Positions 42,451 to 55,789 of a stretch of DNA of 64,000 nucleotides are shown piece after piece. The stretch is from Welwitschia mirabilis. Lineage: Eukaryota > Gnetophyta > Gnetopsida > Welwitschiales. The stretch covers positions 165,579,823 through 165,643,822 of the forward strand of contig JBOZIK010000001.1 of assembly GCA_051453625.1 (NCBI GenBank), in the 5' to 3' direction. The number at the start of each line of letters is the position of its first letter. Position 1 is the first letter of the stretch. The notes beneath the pieces are model-generated. The model was not told the DNA's origin. It searched no databases and saw only the letters and a program-made list of their open reading frames with translations. The position numbers were made by a program, and so were the translations under genes.

Positions 42451-43180
42451 TTAGTAGCTAATATTTTTTTAATCTTAACTAAGCACATTACTTATGTTAT
42501 CTTTTGTGAATTGAGATGATAGTAATAGGTACTTGAAGATTATCTTGTATTAGCATTTTCATTTTTTAAAGAAGTTTTATGGTTAAAAGAACTAGATTAT
42601 ACTTCTTTAGATATTTTCTTTTTAAGTTAAAATTTTCTAACAATGACGTCAGTAGTAAAAAATATGAAAGTTTTTAAGAATGCAACGTAGATGTCTTTTA
42701 TAACTATAGACATATATGGTAAAGATATCTTTCAATCTACAAATGTCTATGATAAAAAATCTTTAATGGCATATATGTGTTTAGTTATCAGTAGTAGGTA
42801 AAGTAGAATAGACATCATTCGAATAGGTAGATGGTCTTATTTTTTCATTTTAGACATCTTTGAGGTATTAGATGTTTTCTCTGCCTCTAGGTAATATTTT
42901 AAATTATTAATAAATATACATCTTTCTAAGTTATAGACGTCTATTATTTTTGTTTTAGATGTCTTTCAAGATGGAGATCTCTTTAACAATATAACTTCAA
43001 AAATAAAATCCACATCATAACTAGGATTTAAGGCCCTCTTTAAGCAAGAAAGGAATCACCAACTGTCATTTTCACTCCTTCGCTTAATAGGTGTTCATAT
43101 TAGTATTCCCGAAAGCTTGCATTTTCTCAAATTTATCTAGCTAGACATCTTTATTTTGGTTGAAGTCTTCATAGCAAATA
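42450..43180 (+). other. 3' region of copia element, possible 3' LTR start
   Basis: From 42685 to 43160 there are about nine AGATGTCT / AGACATCT words, one of them still AGACGTCT (42944-42951), as in the 5' LTR. A GGATTTAAGGCCCTCTTTAAG stretch at 43023 looks promoter-like. I could not align it base by base with the 5' LTR or find its borders. Confidence 0.5.
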
Positions 43181-46100
43181 AGAAAAGGTGGAAACCAAGA
43201 AGATAACTAGATTCTTTTCATGTGGAGCATAAAAGTTTTACATAAAAAGAAGAGCACTAAGAACAACCAAGACTAGGGTCTCTAGCTACTACATCATTGT
43301 AATAAGAGAAAATATTCATAGACATGATTTTTAAGAAGCATAAGAATTGGATACTAAAGATTCATAACAAAATGAAAAATGACAAGAAGAAGACTATGAG
43401 AAAATAAGATGCAATTCATAGGAGCTTAGCTTCTTTTAACATCAAGAAAAGTCTAAAGTTTCGATCATGGATGTAAGACATGAAAATTTTGAATGGATTT
43501 AATTATAACATGCCTTAACATTACATAAAAACAAAAACAAATTTATCTACTTTAAATGTTGACAAATTTAGCATTGCTATAAGGATATCAATCGTTAAAA
43601 ATATGTCTTAAAAGTCATGAATCATTTATGAAGGGTTGTATACAGTGTATAAATCCTAGTAAAATCATCATGATAACTTCTTAGAAATCATCTTATTATG
43701 TAAAATTCATTGTGAATACTTGTGATAATCAAAAGAATCACTATCAGAAGTAATACTAGATCATCAGTGGGGTATACCTCACATGATAAATTTATCAAAA
43801 ACAAACCAAAACTCATATAAGTGTAGGATTACTAAGATGATTTCAAGAGGTCTTCAACTATCTAAGATTACCTAATTATATTCTTTTTCTGGATCTTTAT
43901 CATCGAAGCATTAAAAATCTCTAAAAAGTGTTAAAATAGTCGAGGGTCCACTATTTATCTGATTACTCACCATTAAGTACTTAAAAATGTAATAAAACAC
44001 TTCTAAGATTAGTAGAAAGTACCAAAAAGCTCATGAGAATTAGAACAAATTTACTAAAATTAGATGAAAAGGTAGGCATCATTAATATGTAACATCAAAT
44101 GCAAACATCCTTACTGAGTATAATTATGAGATAAGTAAAACACGCTTTATCCATTATAATTACAATTCTATGAAATTGTAACAATAAGGTCTACGTAATC
44201 AAGAGTAGATTTATTTGTGATGTTAAATATATTAACCCAACCATCCTATTATTGCAAAGTGATTAGATTATTTAGTATAGTGAAGGTCAACTTCCTAATA
44301 GACACCCACTTCATTCACCTTCTTCTATCTTGATATACCTATTAACATTCTTTTCATGAACTACCTAGGAATTTTCAAAAATATTCTCACATATACCCTT
44401 AAGCTAGAGAAGGAATATTTATTTCTACTTGCATGTTTAACTTTCATGCTAAGCCTTTACATATTAGTTTCCATTTAAGCCTTAGTTGTCACACTAGTAT
44501 TTTTTTTTTTTTTTGGTTTTATTTTGTTTTGTTTCATTTGTTTGTTTTCATATTAAGTAGAATGTAATAAGATAGAGATTGATAAATCAAAAGGAAATAT
44601 CTATGTTATTTTATGAATAACAGATATAGACAAGTGAGTGCACAACATTAATAATACGTATCTTTATTACTCTCTTTTTTATTGTATATCATTTCAATTT
44701 CTAGTAAGTAATTGTTTATCATCATATTCACATTACATGTGATTATTCAATTTCTGTTAATCATTCATTCTAATGTAATGTATTATAAGTGATACCTTTT
44801 TAAATAGATATTTGAAGGTTGAATAATTTATAATTTTTAAAACAATAAAGTAGTTAAAATAGATTGGTTGCTATAATCAATTTTCATAATTGTCTTAAGT
44901 CATAGGAAGTATTTAATTTTCTCTGCAAGAACTTATTCAAATAGGATACAATTCCTTGATATATGATTTTTATGTTAGTAAAATCTGATCTCCACTTTCT
45001 ACTTCTTTCCCATGTATTATCCTTTTACCCAATCCATCTCCTTAATTACCTCTTTATGTCACATCAATAATGATTTAGGTTTGTCATAATAATGTAATTT
45101 TTCAAATTAAGTTTATGTGCCAATAGATGTAAGGATTATTTTTAATGTTTTAAAATTTTTATTTACAAGCACTATAATACTTAGATCTGCATTGTAGCAT
45201 TAACTTTATTTACATTTCTTCGTATCCAAGTCCTTCATTTCTAATGTAATCTTCCTTTTTGTTTGGCTCGTAAAATGTAAGAAAGCATGATATTAAACTC
45301 AAACCATCCATATCTCCATAACCTTAGGTCATTTTTTGATTTCTTATATTTTAATGGCATTGATAATTCATATTTTACTTTCATTTCAAGTTTTTATGCA
45401 TTTTTTGGGCTTGATCTCATCATATTCTTAGAAACCCTAGTTAACCTTATCTTGCATTTTCATTGATTTCATTAGGATTTCTATTTCTATATTCCATTAA
45501 TGATTAATTTCAATAATTCATGAAATATTTGCAAAGTTTTTCTTGATCTTATGTTTTCAAGTTTTTTTCAATATATTTCTTGTTTTGGCTTATCAGAGCC
45601 TTAAGTTAGGCTACTTTTATGCTAAAACTCTACATTTCAAAACCTTTCATATATGTTATTTAATCTTTTATATCTCATATTGACTTTATTTTCCATGCAT
45701 GCTATATCATTTTTAGTTATGTGATTTTTCTATGTATGCTCCTAGTTCTATTAGTTAGTCTTCAATGTTTTTATTTCTACCATGTATGTTTTTGTTTCTA
45801 CTATGTCTATCTTATTATATTATTTAAATTATGCCCCTCTTACAAGTCCTTATCACTACTTTTTTTATAAAATAAAGTTTGTTACAAAAGAGATCTTCAC
45901 CATTAAGCTAAACACATTCTTCTTAGATGATAAGTTATAGATCCATTAGTAGGTTGAATACTACTTATTAAGCATTCTAAATGTAAAATTTTATACTCTA
46001 TCAATTAAAAATTTCTTTAAATCCTATAAGAGGATGAGGATTAACCAAGAACTTAGACATCTTTCATTGGCAAGAGGAACATTGAGTGGTTTTCAAAAGC

Positions 46101-49100
46101 CATGATAAATGGCTTATATATCACCTAGTCTAAGTACAACTAGGAATAACAGAATGTTCAAACTACAAAAGCAACTCTTATTTCTACACATCTACTTATA
46201 GCTTGATGCCATAAAGTTTGAAAATAATGGAAGTAACATTTAAAAACTTCACCCTGACCAATTTTCCATTAATAGGTTTACTTTAAGAAAATTCTTGAGA
46301 TGATAAAAAGTGTCAAACCACCTTGCATAACTTTTGTAATATTTAAATGTGTAACTCAAGCTAGTAAAAGATCTAAAATCACTTTCTATTTTTCATCCTT
46401 TATTGTTGAGAAATTCATTATACACCAAGATCCTAATTTTCCTCAAGGAGATATGATTTTTCTTAATTACTTCATAACAATTTTTTCTTACTTGGTATTT
46501 ATAGAATCCTATTGGTTATAATAATAGAAAGAATAGCATGAGGAATATGATCTTAAATTTGAAAGGAAATTTTAAGCATCGAATAAGAAGATGGATTGAT
46601 ATTTTAATTGTATCAATTAATGATTAGATTACTAGAACACCATACTAGAAATGATGCAAAATGGAACTAGATTCCTTTATCGCTTGGTGATTAGTTTTGT
46701 AAGAAACATAGGAATCAAGAGGATTAGATGGTGCAAAGAGATTTTAGTACTACAAAGAAACATCATAGTGGATGAACAAAGCCGATAACCCACATTGCTC
46801 ATCTATTTCTTAGTACTTGTACATGATTTTATGTTTTTTAATATTATTCTATGAATATGGGAAACCAAACAATAATAATGGGTATGGATTATGTATTGTG
46901 TACTTTATCTTTTTAAAAATTAATGAATCTTATCATCAACTTTAATTAAGAATTATTGGCTATATTTAATCCCATATGCATTATACATATTTGACTAAAG
47001 TAAACTAGAATAAATATTATTTTCAATACATAGTTATTTTACATGTGTTGATTATCTTAATTATAAATAGAAAAAGAATTCATGTGTTTAACAAATCAGA
47101 AATGTCGATTATATAGGCATCTATGTTTATTTTCTTAATGATTTTTTATATAATTTCATGAACAATGTAATTCTCTTTGTTATATGTATTATGTAGACCT
47201 AAGATGATAATGATGATCTTCACAACTAAACAAATATTTTGGGACATTGTAAGTGGTACAATGTCTTACTCATTCTTGGGAGGAGAATACATGATGATAT
47301 ATTTCATAGATATAGATAATAGATCTAACACAATTAATCCAAAATGAAAATTCATTTGTGGAAATTATTAGTTTAAGATGTATAAGAAGCTAGTTTGTAA
47401 GAATAATGATGCCTAAATTTTTATCAAACTTTAGTAATTTCTTCACTTTTTCTAAGTTTTTTAATAATTTATGTTGTAACTAGAAGTATGTTATTACTTT
47501 TTTAGATAACATTAGAAAAATAATTAATGTATGATTATTTTAACATGTTTGAAGCATCTTTTAATAATTGGACTTAGATGTAATGATGAAAATTTGGAGT
47601 CAGACTATGATAAGATCATCATGAAGGTTGAAAAACTCTTAAGATCATCATATGAGATATCCTATACTTATATGAGATCTTGTTATTGAACTTTATCATG
47701 TAACGCAAAACCCATTAATGACTATGTAATGCTTCATAGAATGATTCATATGATTTTTGGACTATCAACAAAGGCTCCTATGTGATTAGTATGACCCATA
47801 CAGAGTTACTATATTGTTCTTAGTTTCTTTCTTTTGTTTTTTCTTAGTGTTATATTTAAGCCTTTGAAGATGATCCATAACACAAGACATGTTTTTGATG
47901 ATTGTGGGCTTTTTTATGGGGTTAAATTTGTTAATTATTCATGTTTGAAATGTAATATGAAAAAAATTATACCCAAGAATTAAATATGTATTTTTAATTA
48001 ACACAAAAATCAAAATTTAAACATTTAACTGGTGCTATACAATCTAGTTGATTTAGAAGCTAAGGAAAATGGTTTAGAATGTAGCTTTTAATTATCTTAA
48101 ATCATAAATCACTATTAATAGTCCTATCACATTATAGGTAAATTCTAAAACTCTAATTTACCATAATCAATGATCTTCAAGTCATTTAATCCATTCTGAA
48201 GCCAACATTCTATTATTTTCTCTAGTTTTGAAGTGATTTGGAGATTTTTTTACTCATTTTGGAAAAATTATATTTTTGTTTTTTACTTGATCACTTACTT
48301 GCATCATTATCCATTATAATAGTCCACTTCCATGTCCTCTTCATCCAAAATTATCTTTAGGAGGTTTAAAATTGATTGATTTGATCAATTTTGAGGTATT
48401 CTGGGGTTAATCTTTAACTTTCAAGCATTTGGATGATTTAAAATTGATAATGACATGTTCTTCTTAATTGGATAACTTTATTATCCCCTTTACAACATTT
48501 TTAAAAAGGAAAAAAAAATTCAAGCTTCTGCTTAGCATTTTTAGGATTTGTTAGAAATTTGATTCCTTTTCATCAAGTTTTAAGCATTGAAATAAGAGTA
48601 GACATTAATGTTTTCTATTTTTTTCACAAACTTTTGATTTATATTATATTATTTGAAATGTGAGTAGAGTAATTTTACTTAAAATATCCAAAAATCTTAG
48701 ATTTCCTATCTATTTATCCACTTTTTACCATTTTTCATTAAAAAACTACTAATTTTCATCTAAAAATGGTACTAAATTATTTCTAATTCTTCTCAAATAT
48801 TTTCTTAAAATTTATTTTTACTATTTTTATGCTTTTAGTTTCTCTTCCTATTTCTATTTCTAAAAATACATGATCAGCTATTTGTAATCATTTTCATTGA
48901 AATAACTATTTTTATGCATGTATTTTACTTGTTAATTTAAAAAACTTTAGAAGAATCCCCTAAAATTTATACTTTTTCTGAAATTTCATTTAGTTTATTA
49001 TAGTTTTATTATAAGGAAGCTTTTCCTAATTTATTTCAAAAAATTTTAAACTTAATATTCTTTTCTAAATTTCAATTTTTCTATTGTAATTTTAAACTTG

Positions 49101-50630
49101 TAGTTTTCTTATAGAGATGATTTTTTATGCCTAATTTTTAGATTAAATTGGATTCATTATTTGTTACTTAATACTACATCTTTTACTTAATTTTTGTGAA
49201 ATTTTAGAGTATTAAAATAAGTTTTCTCATATGTCTATGGAATTTTTATTCTTGTAATTCAAAATTAGCCTCTAAATACTATTCATGCATGCTTTACTTA
49301 ACCATTTTTTTCTACATTTAGTTTAGCATTATATCTGTAACTTAAAAATAATTTACAAACTAACTGGTGTATTAGAATATGAAATTTTTAAGAATTCTTG
49401 AATGCCAAAATATTTCTTTGTATTTCCTTTCTCCTCCCTTTTCTCTCTTCATCTAGTTGCATGTCAAATGAATATTGTACATAGCTTTGTGCTTATTATT
49501 GTATAATTTATATTAATAAACATTGAATGATTAAGTTTCTATCATGCATTTTTTTGGTGAATTAAAAGTTAAATCTTATAAATCTATAATCCATTTTGAG
49601 TTTTTTTAAGCATGTATGATTGTGTCAAATGATTTTATTAATTTAGATATATTATTTGAGACGTATTAAAAAAGAATAAATTTTTCTTTTACATAAATTA
49701 CTCAACCTATGCTTAATAATTGTATCATTTCATATGCAAAAAAGTGAAAATTTGAGAATTTTTATTTAATAGTTCACTTATGTCTAACAACATGAATCGT
49801 TATATTCTAGTATTTTTATGAAGTAAATTAATGCCTTTAAAGATAATTAATAATAAAAGATATTTTTTAAATACTTTTTTCCATTTCAAAACTTTCTTCA
49901 ACATGCAATTTTCTCTCTCCACTAATAATGTGCTTAATGTTGTTTAAGTATGTATACTTGTTTTATCTTGTGTATGATAAGTTAAAACTTATTTTGTAAT
50001 TTCATTTATTGTGGCATAATAATATAGTGGATCATTATATTAGTTTAGTATTTAATGGTCTACATGAACAATTTCATTTTACATTACATAATAATATAGC
50101 ATAGAGCTAAACCTTAATGTAAAAAATTGGTATTTTCATGCATGCAAAAAAGATGCAAGTATGAAGGCATATCTAGAAAATAAGAAGTAATTAGGAGATT
50201 TAGACATTTGGTAGCTGATGAGTTAATAGGGACTTTCTTAAATAGACCCCCCACGTCATTTATGGGAGCATTTTGGAAACTCATTTGTAAAATTCTAAAA
50301 AGTTATTACAAAAGAGAGGATAGCTAACGAAAAGAATCTATAAAGCTATTCCATTTATATTTCATAAATTTTGTTTTGCAAGAAGAGCAATATTTTGTGT
50401 AAAGTTTTCATCTAATAGTAACATAGGTTTACTTACTTTGAAAAGAGTTTCTATTACTATTGTCAGGCATGTGATTTCAAATAACATATGTATCTATTAC
50501 TAATCAAAATATTAATTTAACTAAGGTTAATATTAAGATAATGCATTATTTATAAATAAATATTGCACCAATTTAAAATTTTTTTTGCATTTCTATATTC
50601 AGTTATTTTCTAATTGTTATAAATATTGTA
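43180..50630. other. Long AT-rich stretch without recognised genes
   Basis: No retroelement domain is readable on either strand. Features seen are a 15-base T run at 44500-44514, T-rich LTR- or UTR-like DNA from 48.2 to 49.7 kb, and a 73-codon frame at 46300-46521 (+) with no motif. The right part probably contains the 5' LTR and leader of the Athila-like element that starts near 50.6 kb, but its borders could not be set. Confidence 0.45.
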
Positions 50631-50639
50631 ACTAGGGTT

Positions 50640-51620
50640 ATGAGAAGACCCATTTTACCAAGAATGGTTATTCTTAACAAGTATCATGCTTTGATTAATA
50701 GACAATGTTATCAATTTAGTGCAATAGAAATGAAGACTCTTTTAATCAAAGATAGGTATGGAATATGGAGCGATGAAAAGGGAAGGTATGTTCATAACCC
50801 TAAGAAATACAAATTAAATGAGAAAACTAGTGGCATTGTGATTCCTAAAATAGAATCTTACAAACTCATGAAGGACATAAAAACATTGATCAAGAGTTAA
50901 ATAGATTTACGAAGAAAGTTGGATCTACTATTAAATGCATAAATAGTAAGGAATAAATCTAGAGCACCAACTATAGAAGGATTATATTAGGATAAGAACG
51001 AATATTTTAATTTAGCTTTCTTAAGCATACATTATTATACTTCCATTACATCCAAACCATTGATCCTTTAGTTCTAGAAACAATCGATAAAATAATAAAT
51101 ATAAACATTGTCAGTATTCATATCTTTAAGGGTAAGAATAATAAAGAACACTTATTTCATTTAAGACTTTATTATTCTTTCTGTAAATTGCATTACTATG
51201 GAACTGATGTAGATCTTCTAAAATAGTTTTCTTTTTGTTTAATGGATGATGCACCCAGCTATGTTTTCATAGATTTTTAAACTACACTTTCAAAACTTGG
51301 GACACTTTGAAAATAACTTTCCTAAGTAAATATTAACCAATCAAAGTTATTAAAGATTTAGGGGATCAAATCTTGAATATTAAGTAGAAATATAATGAGA
51401 GATTTGATGAGTTGATGGGTAGGTATTGGATTCTACTAGCAAAATCTCCTAATCATGCAACAGGTTCAAGGAAAATATTAAGAGATTTACTAAGAGGATT
51501 ACAAAGTGATTACCAAGAAAAATTAGACATACTACATGAATGTAGCATTACGAAAAATACCTAAGTAAGTAGAGCAAGCATGGATAAACTTCATAGAATG
51601 AGTCAAGGGTAGGAATAAAA
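50640..51620 (+). pseudogene. Gypsy gag remnant
   Basis: A clean 86-codon open frame starts at 50640 (MRRPILPRMVILNKYHALIN, ending in KTLIKS) and has no motif that I recognise. Downstream broken frames give DDAPSYVFIDF where G-x-A-x-x-W is expected. Around 51385-51540 they give YNERFDELMGRYWILLAKSP, then GSRKILRDLLRGLQSDYQEK and LDILHECS. These follow the second half of plant gypsy gag (F-x-E-[SL]...W-x-R-[FY]...L...F-x-x-G-L). Stops throughout. Confidence 0.65.
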
Positions 51621-52529
51621 TGAAGATTAAAAAAAAAAAAACATTCCTAAAGTTGTTATTAAAACATGAAGTTTTTATTGAAAATAAAGCAAATTCCAAA
51701 TAAATAGACTTATTAGAAGGAGCTAATAAAAGAATTAAAGTTATAAGTGAAGAGACAAATAAATTAAAATAAGAAGAAGAATTTGAACTTTGTGAATATC
51801 ATTATGAAACATTCATTAATGTCCATGAATAAAAGGTTTTATTCAATTGTTAGATATCAATAGAATTGATTACCATTCTAACAATGTCCCTCATGCAAAA
51901 AAGAAACCATATCCAAATCAACCTAGAAAATAAAAAAATAACAAGGAAAAATCTAGTTAAAAAGTTCATGTAATTTAAAAGGTAGAAATAGCATGATTAT
52001 TTTAGAAAATGACAAAATAGAAAAGGGGAATCTAATATTCAAGATCAGGAAAAAGAGAAAAAAACCTAACGATTAAACTACTATATCTTCATAGCTTCAA
52101 CCTAATAAAAGGAAGGTAGGTTACAAGGTTATTGAAATAAGACCAAAAATTTCTCTTACTACATATTAGGCATGATAGGAAATAACTAACCCTACTGCAA
52201 ATTAAACTGTTATTAATAATAGTCAAACATAAATAAAAAAGGTGGTAGATAATACCATACATTTTTCTATGAAGATCAAAATGATAGTGAACTAATGAAG
52301 GAAAGTAGAAAAAGATCTAGAATACTTTATAAAAGCATTAGAGTATACCCATATTTCTTTATCTTTAATCAAAATGTAAAATCATATACCTTTATATTAG
52401 AAACAAATGAAATGTTTATGTAGTAAAGAAAAGAATAGAAAGAAGAAAGCTAGAAAAGGAGAAGAGACAAAAATTAAGATAGTTAAGAAGGATCAAGTTT
52501 CTTAGCCTTCCACTGAATCCTTACAAGAA

Positions 52530-52890
52530 AATCAAATTGAAAAACATAGTGGACCTATGATACTTGTATTAGATATTTTAGTCAAAGGATCTCATAAAAT
52601 ATAAGCATTAATTAACCTTATAAAAAGCATTAATGTAATTTCTTATCAAACTCTTAATAGATCAACATTAGTTCCTTATCATGGCCAAGTCTACATGATA
52701 AATGGATTGGCTGTTAAACTAGAAAAAACAATGGAGAACACCTTCATAGAGCTTTAAGGAATTAACTATTTGGCTGAAGTAGTTTTCAAGAAGACCCAAG
52801 GCAACACACACTCTATTATTCTAGGAAGATTTTAGATGGCCACTTCAAATGCAACTATTTATTTTACGAAGAAGTTATGGAGTTTACTTT
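52530..52890 (+). pseudogene. Gypsy aspartic protease remnant
   Basis: ALINLIKSINVISYQTLNRS at about 52605-52660 stands in place of A-L-I-D-x-G-[SA]-S-[IV]-N-[IV]-[IL]; the catalytic D-[ST]-G is N-L-I. VYMINGLAVKLE near 52690 and HSIILGRF...MATSNATI near 52810-52862 fit the L-G-R-P-[FW] end. Inactive by active-site loss. Confidence 0.78.
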
Positions 52891-53294
52891 AAAAATAAGA
52901 TTATAGATAAAAATATTTATATAATTTAAATTAAATATTTCTTTCAAATAAAGAATATAGAGAAAACATGATTATGATGCAAGAAACACAATAAATTTTA
53001 GAAAAGCAAGAGGTAGAAGAATATGAAAACAAATATTCCTTAACTAATGAATGTATAGTGGATAAAAAGGAAGAGTTTAAAAACCACCTCTTTAAGAAGG
53101 ACTTGAGTACATTAAAATTTGGAAAAATGGACCTTTAATTATAAATAGCAATCTAATTCATTAATAAAAAAAGAAAATTAAAAATAATTCTTAGAAGAAA
53201 AACCAAATCATTTTCCTAAACTCATGTTGATATAATAAGGATAGATGCTAAAGTGTGTCAGCATAAGATCTACTTGGAAGTTACTGTCAACATA

Positions 53295-53845
53295 AGATCT
53301 ACTTGGATATTACTATTAAATTTATCAGGCAACCTAAAATAAGTTGTAATCCTTACACACAAGAAGTTATTAAGCAAGAAATTTTAAGACTATTAAAGGT
53401 AGGTTTCATTTACCTTATCTCTAACTCTAAATGGATAAGCTATATTACTATGGTATTAAATAAAGAAACTAAATAAAGCATTTGAATAGATTTTAGGTTA
53501 TGGAATCCTACAACACACGAGAATCATTTTCTCTTATCTTTCATTGATCTAGTTTTAGGAATTATTTCTAGTAATAATTACTATAGTTTCTTAGATGGGT
53601 ATAGTGGATATAATTAAATTCTTATTTCTTTTAAGAATTAGGCTAACTTTTACTTGTAAATGGGTCATTTATTTTTTCAAAGTTTTTCCCTTTGGGTTAT
53701 GTAATACTTTTGCCACTTATGAAAGATTAATCAATATTATTTTTCAAGGCATGATTAGCAAATCAATTGAAATCTTCATAGATTATTTCTCAACATTTAG
53801 AAATTACTTTAATAAGGCTTTGAAAAGATGAAAGACCATATCAGA
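53295..53845 (+). pseudogene. Gypsy reverse transcriptase remnant
   Basis: EVIKQEILRLLKVGFIYLIS near 53362-53425 is the entry helix (E-[IV]-x-[KR]-L-L-x-[AV]-G-[FI]-I-x-P). YYSFLDGYSGYN near 53578-53615 is the catalytic strand, with its D kept. The open frame 53595-53831 gives FTCKWVIYFFKVFPFGLCNT, then FATYERLINIIFQGMI and IEIFIDYFSTF, where F-M-D-D-F-S is expected. The second catalytic Asp is Y, so the enzyme is dead. The fit to Athila-type RT is close. Confidence 0.9.
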
Positions 53846-53989
53846 AATATATAAAGAGGAAAACTTAAAACTAATTACTGAAAAATCTATCTCATATAAA
53901 AAAAGAGATAATACTTGGCAATAAGTTATACCTAAAGGAATTTAGACTAATGAATAAAAGGTTGGGTCATAAAAGAAATTACACATCCT

Positions 53990-54605
53990 ACTAAACTTAG
54001 ATAGTTGAAATCATTTTTAGGCCATGATGGTTGCTATATAAGATTCATTACTAGCTTAAGTATAGTAGTTAAGACTTCGGGTAGCCTACTATAAAAATAT
54101 ATCCTTTATGAGTGGACTTACGAATGTCAAGAAATTTTTCAAACCTTGAAAAATAAATTAACAAGAGTAGATATCTTATAAAAAGCAAATTGGAGTAAAC
54201 TTTTTTATATTATGATATATGCTTCTAACTTTGCTATTGAAGTAGTTTAGGATAAAAAGATGATAACAATAACACTTATATTGTTGTAAGTAAAATCTTA
54301 CATACCACACGGAGAACTATGCTGTCATAGAAAAGGAGATGCTTACTATTGTAATAGCCTTAAAATATTTGCTAATTACATTTTATGACTAGAGTAAATA
54401 TCCATATAGATCATAGTACCATAATATATTTAATGAATAAGAAAGAAGCCAAATCTAGAAATATAATAGGAATATTATTTATGCAAGAGTTTGATCTAAA
54501 AATAACTAACACAAGAGAAACAAAGAATGTGGTAGCTAATCACTTGTCTAAGATACAGTTGCAAAAAACTATAGAGCAAGAAAAAAACTTAAGTAAGCAA
54601 TAGTT
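53990..54605 (+). pseudogene. Gypsy RNase H remnant
   Basis: LKSFLGHDGCYIRFITSLS around 54008-54064 is the connection (F-L-G-x-x-G-[FY]-Y-R-R-F-I). KNKLTRVDIL and LTYHTENYAVIEKEMLTIVI near 54292-54355 (with frameshift) match the A-S-[RK]-x-L...N-Y-[TA]-x-x-E-K-E-[LM]-L. The open frame 54385-54603 reads VNIHIDHSTIIYLMNKKEAK, then QEFDLKITNTRETKNVVANH and LSKI, the E-x-D-L-x-[IV]-x-[DN]-x-x-G-x-x-N-x-[VA]-A-D-x-L-S-[RK] end with the D changed to N. Confidence 0.9.
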
Positions 54606-54767
54606 AGAATTTAAAAAACATATTTTATTTTTCCTCTATTGGCTTAAATTCAAAGCTCGTTTTTATAGGAATGCACACCTAATTAGGTTTCCATCAGAAT
54701 TTTCTTTTTACTTAAGTGTAGTAACATGGTGTGACTTATTAATGTCCTAGCAATTTTCATTCAACAT
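54520..54767 (+). repeat. Direct repeat at left edge of antisense copia
   Basis: Colinear with 58955-59207. Shared blocks are ACTATAGAGC, AATTTAAAAAA, TTTTTCCTCTATT, A(A/T)CAGGTTTCCA-like and AAGTGTAGTA. The left part overlaps the end of the RNase H reading frame. It ends in ATTCAACA. Confidence 0.7.
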
Positions 54768-54898
54768 GGGAATACACTCTCTTCTAAGGAAACTGAAGTA
54801 CCTAGAGAAAAATCTTAGGAATGTGGCCTATAATAAAAACCCCTTAAAAAGGAGTTTCCATTTGAGGGAAGTACTTTATAGAAAAGTAGTTAGATCTT

Positions 54899-55057
54899 GC
54901 TACACATCTTATAGTAAATAGGCTTAATGCATTACACATCTTGTAATGTTAGGATAAAATGTATTACACATCTTGTAGTACTAGGAAAAAAAATCTACTA
55001 GATATCCTCTAGTAGTGTGTAAACATGTACTACAAATCTCATAGTACTAGAATCAAG
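54899..55057 (+). repeat. Five tandem units of about 32 bp
   Basis: Units near 54899, 54929, 54961, 54995 and 55027 each contain (A/G)CTACACATCTTGTAGTACTAGG-like sequence with changes. ACATCTTGTAGTACTAGG is best kept in the third. Each unit holds a short inverted part (CTAC...GTAG). Confidence 0.85.
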
Positions 55058-55269
55058 AATGACTTACTTAGTGACTTTGAAATTTATAAAGCCTAATACC
55101 TACTACAAAATGAGATGCATCAATTCATAGTTAAGCTCATATGGGATTGGAAATTTGAAAACTTTTCCTTAATCAACTAGCTTTATTTGAATATTGATTG
55201 TTTATTTTATGGTTATATGATATATTGGTATAATAATTTCATGTTGTATAAATTTTTTAATTTTATGAA

Positions 55270-55510
55270 TCAACTTCTATGTATCATTTCTATAAGTGCA
55301 TAGTATTCTTCTTTCATGGCTTTGATCCAATGATTATGTATAATGGCATTCTTAAAATAGATTAGTTCACCATTAAAGATTAGATAAAGCTCATTATCAT
55401 CACCAAGAGATGCATGAGATATCCATCTAATTCCAATTTCTCTCTTTTTATCATTAGAACATCTAATAGAGCAAAATCTAATGAAGTACTTTACTTTCAT
55501 CTTTAAGAAT
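55270..55510 (-). pseudogene. Antisense copia RT, N-terminal fragment
   Basis: The minus-strand frame 55500-55270 reads FNGELIYFKNAIIHNHWIKA, then MKEEYYALIE. This is the copia E-P-x-x-[FY]-x-[ED]-A...W-x-x-A-M-x-x-E-x-x-A-L lead-in to RT. Nothing of the catalytic RT follows at lower coordinates, so the element was cut here. Confidence 0.8.
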
Positions 55511-55789
55511 GATCAACATTCTTACAAGAATAATATAATGAGTTGTTGCTAAAACCATGTTCATATATTCTAGGCATACAAAAATGCTTAATTATTCTAG
55601 AATGTATTATGAACAAATCATTTGGGCTAGAAGAAATTGAGAAATTAATACTAATAAACATATGTTTGCCCTTAATTGTAGGACACTGAACATCCAACAT
55701 TTTCAAAGGATGAGATAAAGGATGTAGCTTAAAAAGATTAAGATAAGAATCATTTTGTGAAGTTTCAAAAAATTATGCCATCATGAGAT

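Noticed and set aside
43558-43600. TGTTGACAAATTT as start of the copia 3' LTR
   Set aside because: Only the first ten bases resemble the 5' LTR start at 33626; the following sequence does not align by eye.
46300-46521. 73-codon plus-strand frame
   Set aside because: No recognisable domain and no neighbouring coding remnants in a very AT-rich stretch; likely chance.
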